Shown one piece after another: positions 24,901 to 33,688 of a DNA stretch of 60,914 nt. The stretch's first letter is position 1, and each line of letters begins with the position of its first letter. A program made the position numbers and the translations under genes. The notes under the pieces are model-generated. The model did not search any database and was not told the origin of the DNA. It was given only the letters and a program-made list of their open reading frames with translations. Source of the DNA: a bacterium (lineage in GTDB: Bacteria; ARS69); contig JALGZR010000041.1 in NCBI GenBank assembly GCA_025774805.1, forward strand, positions 1 to 60,914, in the 5' to 3' direction.

Positions 24901-25208
24901 TGAAGTGGGGAGTCGTCGGGAAACAGGTACTGCCACAGCATGAGCAGGGAGAAGAACAGAACCGTCAGGGCGAGCGGGAGCGAAAAGCGCTTGCGGCCGT
25001 ACTGCAGCGCGACCAGTCCGACCCCGGAGAGGAGAAAGCCCAGAGCGGCGATCGGCTCCATCGCAGTGAGCCACGGGCGAACGCGGGTCCAAAACGTGCT
25101 TTGAGTCTGCCACCCGATGAGCACCGCCGCGCCCAGGAGGGCGGTCATCGTCCCGGAGATCAGGGGCGTGGCGCGGAAGACGGCGCGGAGGAGGCTGAGA
25201 CCGAGCAA
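21915..25208 (-). CDS. Hybrid sensor histidine kinase: seven-TM, CHASE-like, GAF, HisKA, ATPase, receiver
   Basis: About 1,097 residues if translation starts at TTG 25208, which has GAGGAA upstream; the frame is open much further, but only through the antisense side of the insertion sequence. Order: seven hydrophobic helices, a CHASE-like periplasmic domain (VGAFRGFEMIEWIDADFVPR), an eighth helix (LALVVSFLIALLLTLTVHFG), coiled coil, GAF domain, HisKA (FIHMLGHELRNPLGSVR), an acidic linker rich in D/S/P, ATPase (NLLTNARKF, KDSGCGID, GGLGLGL) and a C-terminal receiver (VLICDIGLPGMDGF). It is a complete hybrid kinase that would pass phosphate to an unlinked phosphotransfer protein. The signal is unknown. 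The insertion sequence ends about 110 bp upstream and may have changed its promoter. Confidence 0.88.
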   Translation of the reverse strand: MLGLSLLRAVFRATPLISGTMTALLGAAVLIGWQTQSTFWTRVRPWLTAMEPIAALGFLLSGVGLVALQYGRKRFSLPLALTVLFFSLLMLWQYLFPDDSPLHLFEIGRRPFPGRLPPNTAIAFGLLAAGLIVVRRSAFTGALLGVGVVALGAVALLGYAVDVTQAFRWGRYTRMAIHSSLGFTIIGTGLVAYAFLRESATRLSRSWWRPVLVGSVAALAGLLFSEALRSQNRHNIRLLSDATSQGIRRQMETGTEAIVISLTRLAGHGKAVGWSSPVDWQEDARVTVGAFRGFEMIEWIDADFVPRIVAAMDAVPSRLAETDENAQLREEALELSRRSGLPVVVGPFAFEDGATAFRVIIPLAAPHHPEAFLSGVFNADLALSGLSSHLSYGYSLTILCQGKEIFRDGDDRFDSEDRWLRRDSIDVPGPVPWEAIIQPKRELLAALVTPLPELALVVSFLIALLLTLTVHFGDVAARRARRLEDAVKDRTLELEQSMKDLRIEVTERRRTEDALRRTQTLGRVVSAELNLEKVVQAVTDAATELTRAEFGALAYELTRETGLTETRIATSGPLMNTITVEDFPDTTVLLEPILRTEGVVRIPDVRVNPEYRRNLPEVDPSRRAKEIRSYMAVPVASRSGRIWGGLLFGHTEPAAFLDRDEEMAVSLAAQATIAMDNASLYEAERRASAEAKATSEAKDNFIHMLGHELRNPLGSVRTALQVLSATDEKRGDAGRTPDDSRSNGDSDAGTDPDSPSGEPAEESVDLQMRRIIDRQVDQFARLVDDLLEISQIASSKLTLRPEPVELNRLVVEVVESMRTELEAAGIDFTLERPSEPLHVRADSHRMRQVMANLLTNARKFTDAGGTVRILLKRDKEKDQAVLLVKDSGCGIDPDDLERVFEPFVQTELARNRKTGGLGLGLPIVKGLIEAQGGIVNVFSEGRDRGSEVVLRLPLLQSPPEVAKEDVHPERTTPRRILVIDDHRDSADSLKRLLAIAGNEVEVAYRGQTGIELARRFRPDVLICDIGLPGMDGFQVARELGKHPVTSGIHLIALTGFGDEDTIHAAREAGFTHHMTKPLDTNRLMMMLAAVPVRPARG

Positions 25209-25393
25209 GGATTGTTCCTCGTGCGAGCGGATCTCGGGACGGCCGGTCGGGTGGGGGGGTAGGGACTCACCGGGAGGCGGTCGTCCGCCGGTCGAATCCC
25301 CGGAAACGAGAATTGTAAACCATCCGTTGTGCTTCGAAGAATGTGTTTTTGTCGGTCCGGTCAGCTCCCGTCCGCCGCCGGCGCGGCCCTTCC

Positions 25394-26520
25394 TCAGTCG
25401 GCGTAGGCGAGCCGGTGCCTCCTTCCCCGGGGGATGAGCCGGGTCACCACCTCCCGGCGGTAGTACTTCTCCAGACGGGCCGGTAGGACCACCCGCGATG
25501 GAAAGAGCCGCTCCCCCAGGATCTCCTTCACCGTCAGCGACCCCTCCACCAGGCCCAGCCGCTCCGCCGGCGTCCCCCCTCCCTTCCGCTCGCTCACCTG
25601 CTTTACGAAGTTCCGCCAGACCTGGAAGATCGCCAGCTTCTCCGCACCGTTCTGTCGACGCTTCGAGAACGCGATCGTCTCCCGCTTGTGGTTGCTGCTC
25701 GTGTGGCGGATCAGGAGATCCAACAGGTTCCCCGCAAACAGGGGGTTTTGGGGGTTCCGAGGCCTCTTGGAGGAGGTCAACCGGTGATCGACCCGCACCG
25801 AGGGCACCCGACGCCAGGCCCGGGGATACGCCCGATGCTCGTCGGTCCGGATCTCGAGACGGTCTCCCCGCCGGGGAATGAGCTCGATCAGCTCCGCCAC
25901 CTCCTTCTCGATCGACTTCGGATCGGGCCGCCCGTGCTCCCTTTCGATCTCCTCTCGCCGCCTTTTCTGAGCGGGGGTCATTCTCCCCTTCCTTCTGAGC
26001 TCGGAGTCGGTGAAGACGTAGAAGAAGTGGCTTTCGGTACCCACTGCGAGATGGAAGTGGCAGGGGTGGAACTGGCTGTACTCGAAGCTCTCGAATCCGT
26101 CGATCACCAAGGGCTCCTCGAGGAGGGCTTGGGGTCGATAGGTCTGCTGGAAGAGGAGACAGTGGCGGGCGAGCCTCTCGGTCTGTCTGAGGACGGTGGT
26201 GGGAGAGGTGCGCAGATCGGGTGCGATCTGGCGGTAGGCGGAGCAGGGGGTGCGATCTGGCGGTAGGCGGAGCAGGCGAGGATTCGGAGGAAGAGAGCGT
26301 GGAAGACGTCGGGGCGTTTGAGCCAGTAGGTGGGGGAGAAAGTCTGTGAACTGAAGGACGCTCGACAGTTAACGCAGAGATACCTCTGGACACGGAAGGG
26401 CGGGGAGAGTCGGGAGAAGAAGCCGATCTTCCGGAACTTCCATCCGGTGGATTCCCAATGGAATGGACAGGAGGGCCGGGGACAGAACGGGGGTCGGAAG
26501 GTGGACGAGGACCGTGCCAT
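25394..26520 (-). pseudogene. Zinc-ribbon transposase, frameshifted by a 29-bp tandem duplication
   Basis: The N-terminal part starts at ATG 26520 and has zinc-ribbon cysteines (CPRPSC, then CVNC), followed by SFSSQTFSPTYWLKRP and a helix-turn-helix (ILACSAYRQIAP). There a perfect 29-bp duplication shifts the frame, and reading ends at 26104. The rest is intact in another frame from VIDGFESFEYSQFHPCHF through TDSELRRKGRMTP, RTDEHRAYP and SNHKRETIAFSKRRQN to 25394. Removing one copy of the repeat restores a single frame of about 365 codons (APDLRTSPTTVLRQTERLAR across the join). The element is therefore immobile as it stands, unless the repeat deletes. The damage is recent, because nothing else is degraded. 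Confidence 0.85.
26219..26276. repeat. Perfect 29-bp tandem duplication inside the transposase gene
   Basis: GGGTGCGATCTGGCGGTAGG plus nine bases occurs at 26219-26247 and again, without a mismatch, at 26248-26276. Because 29 is not a multiple of 3 it breaks the reading frame. Confidence 0.95.
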
Positions 26521-26579
26521 GCCCACGATCCAGGCAAGATCCGTGCTAAACACATTCTTCGAAGCACAACGGGTGGGTA

Positions 26580-27302
26580 TCAGTGAGCGCGCGGTTCGGT
26601 CATACCACACTCGTAGGGGGTGCCCCGCTCGACCTCCGGTGAGCCGACGGATGTCCGGACGGAGCGGGGAAGCCCGTGCCGGACCGCCACGGTCTCGAAC
26701 AGATGGTCCAGCAGCCGTGCGACGTTCCGGAAGAGAGGCAGCGACGTCGTCTCCGCCAGCCGATCGCAGAATTTGGAGACCCACTCGCCGAGATGATCCC
26801 GGGCAAAAGCCGCCAGCGCATCCCGGGTGACGGTCTCGGCGTCCGGGTGCTTCGCCTCGTCCGATCGAGCCAGCATGACGAGCAGCATCGAGAGGAACTC
26901 GAGCTCGGTCACGATGTGGTCCGCCTTTTCCCCGGATTCCGGGGCGAGCTCGAAGCCGAACGCGCCGTAGAACCCGCAAAGGTCGGCGAGTATCGCTCCC
27001 TTGTCGCGACGGACATAGGCCGTTTCGTTCGGAGGACAGATGGAGCCGCCCTCGAAAAGCCGGGTCCGCTCGTCGGACCATGTCGATGGCTCGGTTTCCG
27101 CCGCGAGTTCCAGTGCGACCCGAAGCACCCGGCCCGCCTCGAGCGGCGTCTTCAAACCGGAGTGAAATGCGAGTTGATCGAGGTCGTCGGGTGCGATCGC
27201 CTCGAAGCCCTTCGGGCGCGGGGGAGAGAGCAGACGAGCCACCAGCAAGAGCGCGTCCGCCTGAGCGAGGCACTCCCTTCCCGGGATCCTCGCCGGGGTC
27301 AC
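26580..27302 (-). CDS. TorD/DmsD-family chaperone of the molybdoenzyme
   Basis: 240 residues from GTG 27302, which overlaps the stop of the gamma-subunit gene by GTGA. It is an all-helical protein with the TorD-like centre ERTRLFEGGSICPPNETAYV followed by DLCGFYGAFGFEL and DHIVTELEFLSMLLVMLARS. This is the same layout as chaperones (EbdD/NarJ type) that fold type II DMSO-reductase-family catalytic subunits and hold them back from Tat export until the cofactor is inserted. It is the fourth gene in the order catalytic, iron-sulfur, haem, chaperone. Its stop codon is 3 bp from the right end of the insertion sequence, so the last few residues (ECGMTEPRAH) may have been altered by the insertion. 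Confidence 0.8.
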   Translation of the reverse strand: MTPARIPGRECLAQADALLLVARLLSPPRPKGFEAIAPDDLDQLAFHSGLKTPLEAGRVLRVALELAAETEPSTWSDERTRLFEGGSICPPNETAYVRRDKGAILADLCGFYGAFGFELAPESGEKADHIVTELEFLSMLLVMLARSDEAKHPDAETVTRDALAAFARDHLGEWVSKFCDRLAETTSLPLFRNVARLLDHLFETVAVRHGLPRSVRTSVGSPEVERGTPYECGMTEPRAH

Positions 27303-28273
27303 GAGACGACTCCGAACGCCTGGACCACGAACTCGAACCAAAGAGACCAGTGCTTTCGGCCGCCGACGTTTCCCGAAGAGCCCTCCCACACGGCCACCGA
27401 CACGGTTCCACGCCCGCCGGGGACGAACTGGTAGTCGAGAGGATCCTCGGAGCGCAACGGCCGGGCAAAGACGACCCCCCACCGACCGTTCCTCCACCTA
27501 CCGCGACCCCGAGTGACGGAGTCCTTCTGGGGCGTCAGCGATCCGTAGCCCTCGGCAATCAGCTCCTCGACCGGCTCGCGCCGGTGGAAGTCCGCGAGCG
27601 GGTTCCCGGCCCGGTACGCCGGAAACCAGACGTGGGAAAGCGTGTCGGCAAACGCGGACGGCACGGGGTAGGGGAAATCGCCGTCGGCGAACCAGTACAG
27701 GTCGGTCCAGTAGTTCGGGTGCAGGTCCTGGACGTCCTGGAAGTGGTCATCGACGTCCTTTTGCCACACCCCCTTCCAGTGAAGGATCTGAACGCTCCTG
27801 CCCGTATCCCCCATCATGTAGGAGGCCTCCGCATGCAAGGGAAACTGTACGGCCGCCGCATCGGTGAAGCGCGCGGCATCCACGTTCATGTCCGGCGTCG
27901 CGTCCAGCCAGCTCAGGCGCCAGAGGATCGTCGTCCCGTCGGTCACCGCCTGTACCCGGACCTGATCGATTACCGGATTCTCCAGAACGGGCATTGCGAT
28001 GATCTGCGGGGTCACGGCCAGCGGCAGGGCGGGCCAGACGTCCCATTCCGGGGAGAATGGATCCAACGCGGGGAGGGGATCCGTGTGGACGACGTAGAGT
28101 ATCCCGTCGGCCGCGAGTTCCTCCGCCCGGCTCTGAGTGCGCGCGATCTCCTTCGCCTCCAGCGACGCGGTGAACATCCGATCCGCGAAGAACATCGCGA
28201 CTCCCACGACGATGACGCTGATCGCCATCATCGAGATGAAGAGCAAGACGTCGATGTCGTTGCGGGATCTCAT
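27299..28273 (-). CDS. Haem-b-binding gamma subunit (ethylbenzene dehydrogenase-related) of the molybdoenzyme
   Basis: 324 residues from ATG 28273, with GAGAGGA just upstream. The N-terminal helix VLLFISMMAISVIVVGVAMF is an uncleaved anchor, so the rest is periplasmic. The body begins ALDPFSPEWDVWPALPLAVT and has the beta-rich EB_dh (NarI-replacing) pattern with WRLSWLDATPDMN, HWKGVWQKDVDDHF and a C-terminal FEFVVQAF. In related complexes this subunit carries a haem b with Met/Lys axial ligands and passes electrons between the iron-sulfur subunit and a periplasmic cytochrome c. Candidate ligands cannot be fixed by eye. It lies 13 bp after the beta gene and overlaps the chaperone gene. Confidence 0.75.
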   Translation of the reverse strand: MRSRNDIDVLLFISMMAISVIVVGVAMFFADRMFTASLEAKEIARTQSRAEELAADGILYVVHTDPLPALDPFSPEWDVWPALPLAVTPQIIAMPVLENPVIDQVRVQAVTDGTTILWRLSWLDATPDMNVDAARFTDAAAVQFPLHAEASYMMGDTGRSVQILHWKGVWQKDVDDHFQDVQDLHPNYWTDLYWFADGDFPYPVPSAFADTLSHVWFPAYRAGNPLADFHRREPVEELIAEGYGSLTPQKDSVTRGRGRWRNGRWGVVFARPLRSEDPLDYQFVPGGRGTVSVAVWEGSSGNVGGRKHWSLWFEFVVQAFGVVS

Positions 28274-28286
28274 CTTCCTCTCCGTG

Positions 28287-29414
28287 TCAGGTGGTGTTGT
28301 GTCGGTACGCCCCGAACCGGTCGTCCCAGTGGCTTCGCACGTACGTGGGCTCCGTGAAGGGGACGCGCGCGACCTCTTCGCCGTCGACGTCCCAACCGAG
28401 AGCCAGGTCGTCCCGGACTTCGAACCTCGTGATGATCCGATCCGTCGCTCCGAAGAGCATGAGCGCACCGAGAAGCCGACGATCGTCCTTCAGGTTCCGG
28501 TACAGGCGTCTCGATGACTCGACCCCGGGGCCGAAGAGCTGCTCCAGGAACTCGCCGGGAACGTGGACCGGGGGGATGTAGTAGACGTTCGGGCCCGTGC
28601 CCGCCTGGGGTAGGAGCGGCAGCGCGAGTCGACGGATCTTCACGATGTAATCCAGCGGGTTGTCCGGGCGCGGATCACCGGCAGAAGTCAGGAATCCGTG
28701 CAGCCGGATCTTCCCGATGCACGATTCCACGCACAGCGCGACCTCTCCCGCCTCTACGCGGGGATAGCAGCCGATGCACTTCTCGCTGACCCGGCTGATC
28801 AGATTGAAGAAGACCTTCTTGTAGGGACAGGCGCGGATGCACTCCTGGTACCCGCGACACCGCTCCTGATCGACGAGAACGATGCCATCCTCACTCCTCT
28901 TGTAGATGGCCTTTCGGGGGCAGGAGGCGAGGCAGGCGGGATGATCGCAGTGGTTGCAGATGCGCGCCAGGTAGAACATCCACAGGGGGTGTACGCCGGA
29001 GAAGTGCTCTCCCAGGTTCACGGCGCCGGTGATGTCGTCCTCACCGAGGTTCGGTGCGGAGTAGTCGTCGACATCCGGACGGTGTCCGCGCGGCGGCTTC
29101 TTCTCGCCGTCGAGCTCGAATACGGTGGGAGTCCGCAGTCCGGTCCGGTCCCACTTCGCCGGCGGGGTCATCTCCATGAGCTTCATGTCCCACGCGAGCG
29201 GATATCCGCCGAACGGCTTGGTCTCGACGTTGTTCCAGAAGACCGTCTCCTGGCCCTTGCCGCTCGTCCAGCAGGTCTTGCAGGCCACGGTGCAGGTCTG
29301 ACACTCGATGCACTTGTTCGTGTCGAAGACGTACGCGACCTGCCGTTCCGGAGCCGGCGCGTCGAACGGGTACTCCATCTCGCGCCCGAGCTGCCAGTTG
29401 AATCGCTTCGGCAC
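28287..29414 (-). CDS. nxrB: Iron-sulfur beta subunit, NxrB/NarH-like
   Basis: 375 residues from GTG 29414 with GGAGG upstream. Four ferredoxin-type cysteine groups are visible: CIECQTCTVACKTC (35-48), CNHCDHPACLASCPRKAIY, CRGYQECIRACPYKK and CIGCYPRVEAGEVALCVESC. They would hold four clusters, as in NarH/NxrB. The opening NWQLGREMEYPF, the WNNVETKPFGGYP segment and PNVYYIPPVHVPGEFLEQLF resemble, from memory, periplasmic nitrite oxidoreductase beta subunits more than NarH. It moves electrons from the molybdenum subunit to the haem subunit. No signal peptide is present, so it would be exported piggy-back with the Tat-signalled alpha subunit. It is shorter than Nitrospira-type NxrB (about 430 residues). 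Confidence 0.85.
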   Translation of the reverse strand: MPKRFNWQLGREMEYPFDAPAPERQVAYVFDTNKCIECQTCTVACKTCWTSGKGQETVFWNNVETKPFGGYPLAWDMKLMEMTPPAKWDRTGLRTPTVFELDGEKKPPRGHRPDVDDYSAPNLGEDDITGAVNLGEHFSGVHPLWMFYLARICNHCDHPACLASCPRKAIYKRSEDGIVLVDQERCRGYQECIRACPYKKVFFNLISRVSEKCIGCYPRVEAGEVALCVESCIGKIRLHGFLTSAGDPRPDNPLDYIVKIRRLALPLLPQAGTGPNVYYIPPVHVPGEFLEQLFGPGVESSRRLYRNLKDDRRLLGALMLFGATDRIITRFEVRDDLALGWDVDGEEVARVPFTEPTYVRSHWDDRFGAYRHNTT

Positions 29415-29429
29415 GGTGGCGCCTCCTCT

Positions 29430-32400
29430 CTATGCGCGCTCCAGGAAATCGCCCCGGATGTACCGGAGCAGCGTCTCGCTCTCGTACGTCGGCCGCAGCC
29501 CCAGCCGCGCGGGGCGCCAGATCCCTTCGCCGGTCTCTCCGCCGGGCTCGGCCCAGACGATTCTCACGATCGACTCTCGGGGCGCGCCCGTTGGGCAGTG
29601 CACGTCGGGGACGAAGCCCTGGGTGATCTTCTGGCCCATGAGCCCCTTCACCGTCAGTGAGTCGGTCATCCACGTGGGCTTCAGCCAGCCCCGCGTGCAG
29701 CTCTGATGGCTGCCGGAGCGGAACAGGGACTGATATCCGGTGTCGGGAGACTTCGCCATGCCGTGGGCGTTCACCTCCGTTCCGCGAACCGAGCCGTACG
29801 TGGCGCCGTACATGTTGTGCCACATGCGCGTCACGCCTCGGGGGGTTCCCGGGTAGTACCGCGCCCTCGCCATCAGCCGGGCCACCTTGTACCACTCGGG
29901 GTTCTTCTTCCAGTCCCGGAAGGGGCGATCGTGGGGATCCGCGTCGATCCACACGTAGTCCCCGTCCTCGACGCCCAGCTCCTTCGCGTCCGCCGGATTC
30001 ACGTCCAGAAACATCTCGTTGATGAACGGTTTCCTCCTGTCCTCGCGATAGATGTCGCCGAACGGACCGAACCAGATCGCCACGATGTCCGTGTCCACGG
30101 CGGTCGTGTGGGCGCCGTGACGGTACTTCGGCGTGTGAAAGACGTATCGATAGCCGTCCTTCCAGAGCGGATGACGGCTCTCCAGAAGCTCGTCCACTCC
30201 GAGAATCACGTGTCGGGCCTGGCGCGCGTCGCCGCCGAGCTCCTCGCGGCCTACTCCGTAGTCCTCGGGAGTCTTCGGCCGCAGCAGCGGATGAGAGGCG
30301 TCGGCCACGATCACGTTCGGCTCGTGGAACGTGGAATCGATGGGCTCCCGGTGGACCACCACGTTCTCGCCGCTGTCGAGGAACTCCTGTTCTTCCCGGT
30401 AGAACTCGAGCCTCCCGGTCTTCGTATACCAGGGCTTGTCTTCATTGCCCTGTTCCCAGGCCCCGACCTTGGGGTAGGTGCGTGTCTCCAGGATTGCCGG
30501 GATTCCGTCGGCGGCCTTCCTCTCCAGGTCCTCGATCCTGTAACCCCGCGTCGCGTTGGAGTGATCGAGAATTCGCTGGATGTACGGCCGCATCCCGCCC
30601 TCGCTCAGGAACTTCCAGTAGCGCGAGTGGCGATCGTCTCCGCTCTCCCTTCCGACGGCCTCGCACAGTCCCGCGGCCACCTCCACGTCACTGCGCGTAT
30701 CGTGGATGCGCGGAAGATCCGTCGTGGGGAATGCGTAGAGGAAGGGATTCGTGACGCTGATGGTCATGTCCGGGTATCTCAGCTCCGCCCAGCTGTCGAC
30801 CGGGAAGACCACGTCCGAATACTCGCAGCTCGCCGTCCACCACCACTCGTTGATCGCGATGAACTCGACCTTCGGAAACGCGTTGACGATCGTGTCGTAG
30901 TGCCCCTTCGCGTTTCCGATCAGGGAATTGGAGTTCGAGACGTGGATCGCCTTCGAGGGCGTCGGTATGTGGGACCGGCCCGTGAGGACTTCGTCCCCCA
31001 CGCGTAGAATCGTGTCTCCGTGATTGAAGTAATGGACCGATTCGGCCTTCCAGTATTTCCGGGCGCGGGCGGGCTTTGCCGCTTCGAGCTCGGGGTCGAA
31101 GGGATCCTCGCCGATGTACTGCCCCAAACCGTTGAAGAAGCTCGCGCGATAGTTGCCCGCGTAGGAACCGATGTTCCCTCCGTAGTGGCCGATGTTTCGC
31201 GTCAGTGAAGCCACCAGGAAGGCGGCCCGGTCCTTCAAATCCCCGTTGAAGAACTGATTGGGTCCCATTCCCATCACGAAGAGCGTCTTCTCCGGATTCG
31301 CCGCAATCTGACGGGCCAACCCCCGGACGGCCGCGGCCTTCGTCCAGGTGATCTTCTCCACGTTGGCCGGAGTGTAGGTGCGGTCCAGCATCTCGCGGGT
31401 CACGTCGAAGACGGTCCGACACGTGACCGTATCCCCCCCGGCCAACCGGACCTCGACCGCCCCCTCCAGGCGGGGATCCACACCGAGGGCCCGGAAGTGC
31501 CGGCCCACCTGGTCGCGGCTCACGGCGACGGGGCGAGCGCGCTTCCGGTCCCAGATCACGTGATCGCCCCATTCCACGCGTTTCGACTCGGTCACGACCG
31601 GACCCGGCTGCTCGTGAATCGAAGGCCCCTTCCCCCCCGCGGGAACGATGACCGTGTTGTTCTCGAGCGTGGCCAGCGGGCGGCCGGCGAAGACCTCCGA
31701 CGCACGCAGGAGGCGGCCCGTGTCCATGCGGACGAGTAGAGGGAGGTCGGTGTGCCCCTTGACGTAGTCCGCGTCGTAGAGCCCCTCCGCGATCAGGACC
31801 TGCGCAATCCCGAGCGCCAGCGCGGGGGTCGTCCCGGGACGCACGACGATCACCTCGTCCCCCTTGCACGACGTGGCGCTGTATTCCGCCGCGATGACCA
31901 CCACCTTCGTGCCCTTCATCCGCGCCTCGGTCAGCCAGTGCGCATCGGGCATCTTCGTCGTGATCCAGTTCATTCCCCAGACGAGGGCGAGGTTCGCGTG
32001 CTCGACGTTGCAGAGGTCGAAGTCCACCGTCTGCTGGCCGGTGACCATGGGGTGTCCGGGGGGCAGATCCGTATGCCACGAATAGTTGTCCCAACCGCGG
32101 GCGCCGACGGAGCCTTCCCGCCCGCGGCCCCGGATCTTGTCGTCCAGGAGCGCCATGGCGTTGGCGATGCGGTACTGGGCGAAGATGCGGGTCATGCCGA
32201 GGGGCGGCATGCCTCCCCGAAACTTCAAGACCTGGGTTCCGGCTCCGCCCGTCGCATCGACCATGAGCGGATCGTATCCCTGGGCGAGCAGGCGCTTTCT
32301 TCCCTCCTCTCCGGAGTACGTTCGGGCGATGTCGACGATTGCCCGCCCGGAGAGAGCGAACGCCTCGTCCCATTCTACGGGGACCCAGGCGTCGTTCCCC

Positions 32401-32942
32401 CGCTGCAGATACTTGCGGTCGACCGCCCCGGTCGTGGGGTCCCGGGGCATGCCGTCCTCCACCCACTGCTTGAAGCCGCGGCGGGCGAGCGGCCGCTTGC
32501 ACCGTCGGTCCCCGTAGAAGCGGCGAACGAGCGCCAATCCCTTCTGACAGCAGCGAGGGTCCCAGCGCTGGCCCGCGCGGTTGCCGTGGAGATCGGTCGC
32601 CTTCTGGTATCCGTAGGAGGGGGCGATGCGAGTCACCACCCCGTTCTTCACGTACCCACGGAGAAGACAGTTGTGAGTGTCGTTCGGGGCGCAGAGGAAC
32701 GTGAAGGAGGAGTCGGACCGGTAGAGATCGCGGTAAACGCTCTCCCAGTCCCGGTTCGGGTAGTCGGTCAGCGGGTTGTGGACCTGGAGGGGTCGCAGGA
32801 ACTCGGCCGCGGCCGCCGCCTCCCGGGCCAGAAACACCGAGCCCGCTCCGGCGCCCGCCATTTGGAAGAGGAAGCGTCGTCGGGAGATCCCGTTTTCGTT
32901 GCGCTCGGAGCTCCCTCGAACGTCTCGGGCGCCGGATATCAT
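29430..32942 (-). CDS. nxrA: Molybdopterin catalytic alpha subunit, periplasmic NxrA/NarG-like (type II DMSO reductase family)
   Basis: 1,170 residues from ATG 32942, with AAGGAGG eight bases upstream. A twin-arginine signal ([20 protein letters not shown], residues 20-39) shows folded export. The N-terminal cluster motif is C84-APN-D88-THN-C92 with a further Cys131, so an Asp stands where the second Cys of the NarG-type motif usually is. [10 protein letters not shown] gives Asp292 as the likely molybdenum ligand. [25 protein letters not shown] and [13 protein letters not shown] match my memory of nitrite oxidoreductase alpha subunits. It may oxidise nitrite or reduce nitrate or another oxyanion; direction cannot be told from sequence. 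It heads the alpha-beta-gamma-chaperone operon behind an Rrf2 regulator. Confidence 0.85.
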   Translation of the reverse strand: MISGARDVRGSSERNENGISRRRFLFQMAGAGAGSVFLAREAAAAAEFLRPLQVHNPLTDYPNRDWESVYRDLYRSDSSFTFLCAPNDTHNCLLRGYVKNGVVTRIAPSYGYQKATDLHGNRAGQRWDPRCCQKGLALVRRFYGDRRCKRPLARRGFKQWVEDGMPRDPTTGAVDRKYLQRGNDAWVPVEWDEAFALSGRAIVDIARTYSGEEGRKRLLAQGYDPLMVDATGGAGTQVLKFRGGMPPLGMTRIFAQYRIANAMALLDDKIRGRGREGSVGARGWDNYSWHTDLPPGHPMVTGQQTVDFDLCNVEHANLALVWGMNWITTKMPDAHWLTEARMKGTKVVVIAAEYSATSCKGDEVIVVRPGTTPALALGIAQVLIAEGLYDADYVKGHTDLPLLVRMDTGRLLRASEVFAGRPLATLENNTVIVPAGGKGPSIHEQPGPVVTESKRVEWGDHVIWDRKRARPVAVSRDQVGRHFRALGVDPRLEGAVEVRLAGGDTVTCRTVFDVTREMLDRTYTPANVEKITWTKAAAVRGLARQIAANPEKTLFVMGMGPNQFFNGDLKDRAAFLVASLTRNIGHYGGNIGSYAGNYRASFFNGLGQYIGEDPFDPELEAAKPARARKYWKAESVHYFNHGDTILRVGDEVLTGRSHIPTPSKAIHVSNSNSLIGNAKGHYDTIVNAFPKVEFIAINEWWWTASCEYSDVVFPVDSWAELRYPDMTISVTNPFLYAFPTTDLPRIHDTRSDVEVAAGLCEAVGRESGDDRHSRYWKFLSEGGMRPYIQRILDHSNATRGYRIEDLERKAADGIPAILETRTYPKVGAWEQGNEDKPWYTKTGRLEFYREEQEFLDSGENVVVHREPIDSTFHEPNVIVADASHPLLRPKTPEDYGVGREELGGDARQARHVILGVDELLESRHPLWKDGYRYVFHTPKYRHGAHTTAVDTDIVAIWFGPFGDIYREDRRKPFINEMFLDVNPADAKELGVEDGDYVWIDADPHDRPFRDWKKNPEWYKVARLMARARYYPGTPRGVTRMWHNMYGATYGSVRGTEVNAHGMAKSPDTGYQSLFRSGSHQSCTRGWLKPTWMTDSLTVKGLMGQKITQGFVPDVHCPTGAPRESIVRIVWAEPGGETGEGIWRPARLGLRPTYESETLLRYIRGDFLERA

Positions 32943-33027
32943 CTCGGAACCTCCTTCGGTTCGACCTCTTGCACGACGGATGCCCTCGGTCGCGCCCGGG
33001 GCGCGAGCGTCCAGGGCCACGCCCCCG

Positions 33028-33426
33028 TCACGCGATCAAGTCGCCTATCCGAGTCTCGGACAGCATCTCCTCGTGGATCTCGCGGATTCGCTCCCAGTAG
33101 GGATGGAGTGGACAGGGATTCCGGGCATCGCAGTCCGACCGGCCAAGCAGGCAGTCCCGGGGATCCGCGCGGTTCGCGCCGTCGATCATCGTCACGATGT
33201 GCAGGATCGGACGCTTCAGCGCCTTGCGCCGCAGCTCGAAGCCACCGCCCCAGCCCTTCTCGGCGTCGACGATTCCCTGCTTGCGAAGCTGATTCAGGAT
33301 CTTCGAGAGGTAGTTGGAGGGCATGCCGGTCTCCCGCGCGATCTCGTCGACGGTCGTGCGGGTCCCGATCCTCGTCGCCAGGTAGCCCAGGGTTTGCAGG
33401 GCGTAGCGCGCCGTCTGACTGATCAT
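33028..33426 (-). CDS. Rrf2-family transcription regulator with three cysteines
   Basis: 132 residues. Winged-helix N-terminus (MISQTARYALQTLGYLATRI, TVDEIARETGMPSNYLSKIL) and Cys92, Cys99 and Cys105 in CLLGRSDCDARNPC. This is the iron-sulfur or redox-sensing pattern of Rrf2 proteins such as NsrR and IscR, with the common RDCLLGR/CPLH surroundings. NsrR-type members respond to nitric oxide, and others to cluster status or oxygen. It is the first gene before nxrA (85-bp gap, same strand), so it probably controls this operon and itself. A good -35/-10 pair lies 20 bp upstream of the start codon. Confidence 0.88.
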   Translation of the reverse strand: MISQTARYALQTLGYLATRIGTRTTVDEIARETGMPSNYLSKILNQLRKQGIVDAEKGWGGGFELRRKALKRPILHIVTMIDGANRADPRDCLLGRSDCDARNPCPLHPYWERIREIHEEMLSETRIGDLIA

Positions 33427-33445
33427 CTCATCCTCTCAACACATG

Positions 33446-33472
33446 AGTATATGATTTGAATCCCTCCGTCAA
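33446..33472 (-). promoter_or_regulatory. Candidate promoter of the Rrf2-nxr operon
   Basis: On the minus strand TTGACG (33472-33467) is followed after 15 bp by TATACT (33451-33446); shifting the -35 by one base gives 16 bp. The region is an AT-rich patch in otherwise GC-rich DNA. An Rrf2 protein acting here would overlap the -10 box. Confidence 0.5.
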
Positions 33473-33688
33473 GAACGGAATCGAGTCCCGACCGATGAGA
33501 ACCGGAGGGGTCCGCTTGACGGGAATCGGGGCTCCCCGGGGGGGGAGGAACGGGCCCACGCGACGAGAATCGTGGACTCCCGCCTGTGGTACGATTCTAA
33601 AAACTGCCTCCGACGGCTCCATCCGGCCCGCGCCTTCGGAAATCCCGTCTCGGGCCCCGTCCCGTCCTCCGGAATCGGAAGAGATCCC

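Larger units (their letters stand above)
25320..26576 (-). mobile_element. Insertion sequence, 1,257 bp, with 29-bp inverted ends
   Basis: The left end (25320-25348) and the right end (26548-26576) are inverted copies of CCAYCCGTTGTGCTTC... differing at one base over 29 bp, with a perfect 25-bp core. Between them lies a single transposase gene. I see no clear target duplication at these boundaries (ATTGTAAA on the left, GTATCAGT on the right). The element sits between the torD-like gene, whose stop codon is 3 bp outside the right end, and the hybrid kinase. The family is not assigned: the transposase has an N-terminal zinc ribbon, recalling IS1- or IS1595-like elements. Confidence 0.85.

Noticed and set aside
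25209-26567. Continuous open frame extending the hybrid kinase to over 1,500 residues
   Set aside because: The extra part runs through the insertion sequence in a frame other than its transposase and is Pro/Arg/Ser-rich. It is an artefact of high GC content.
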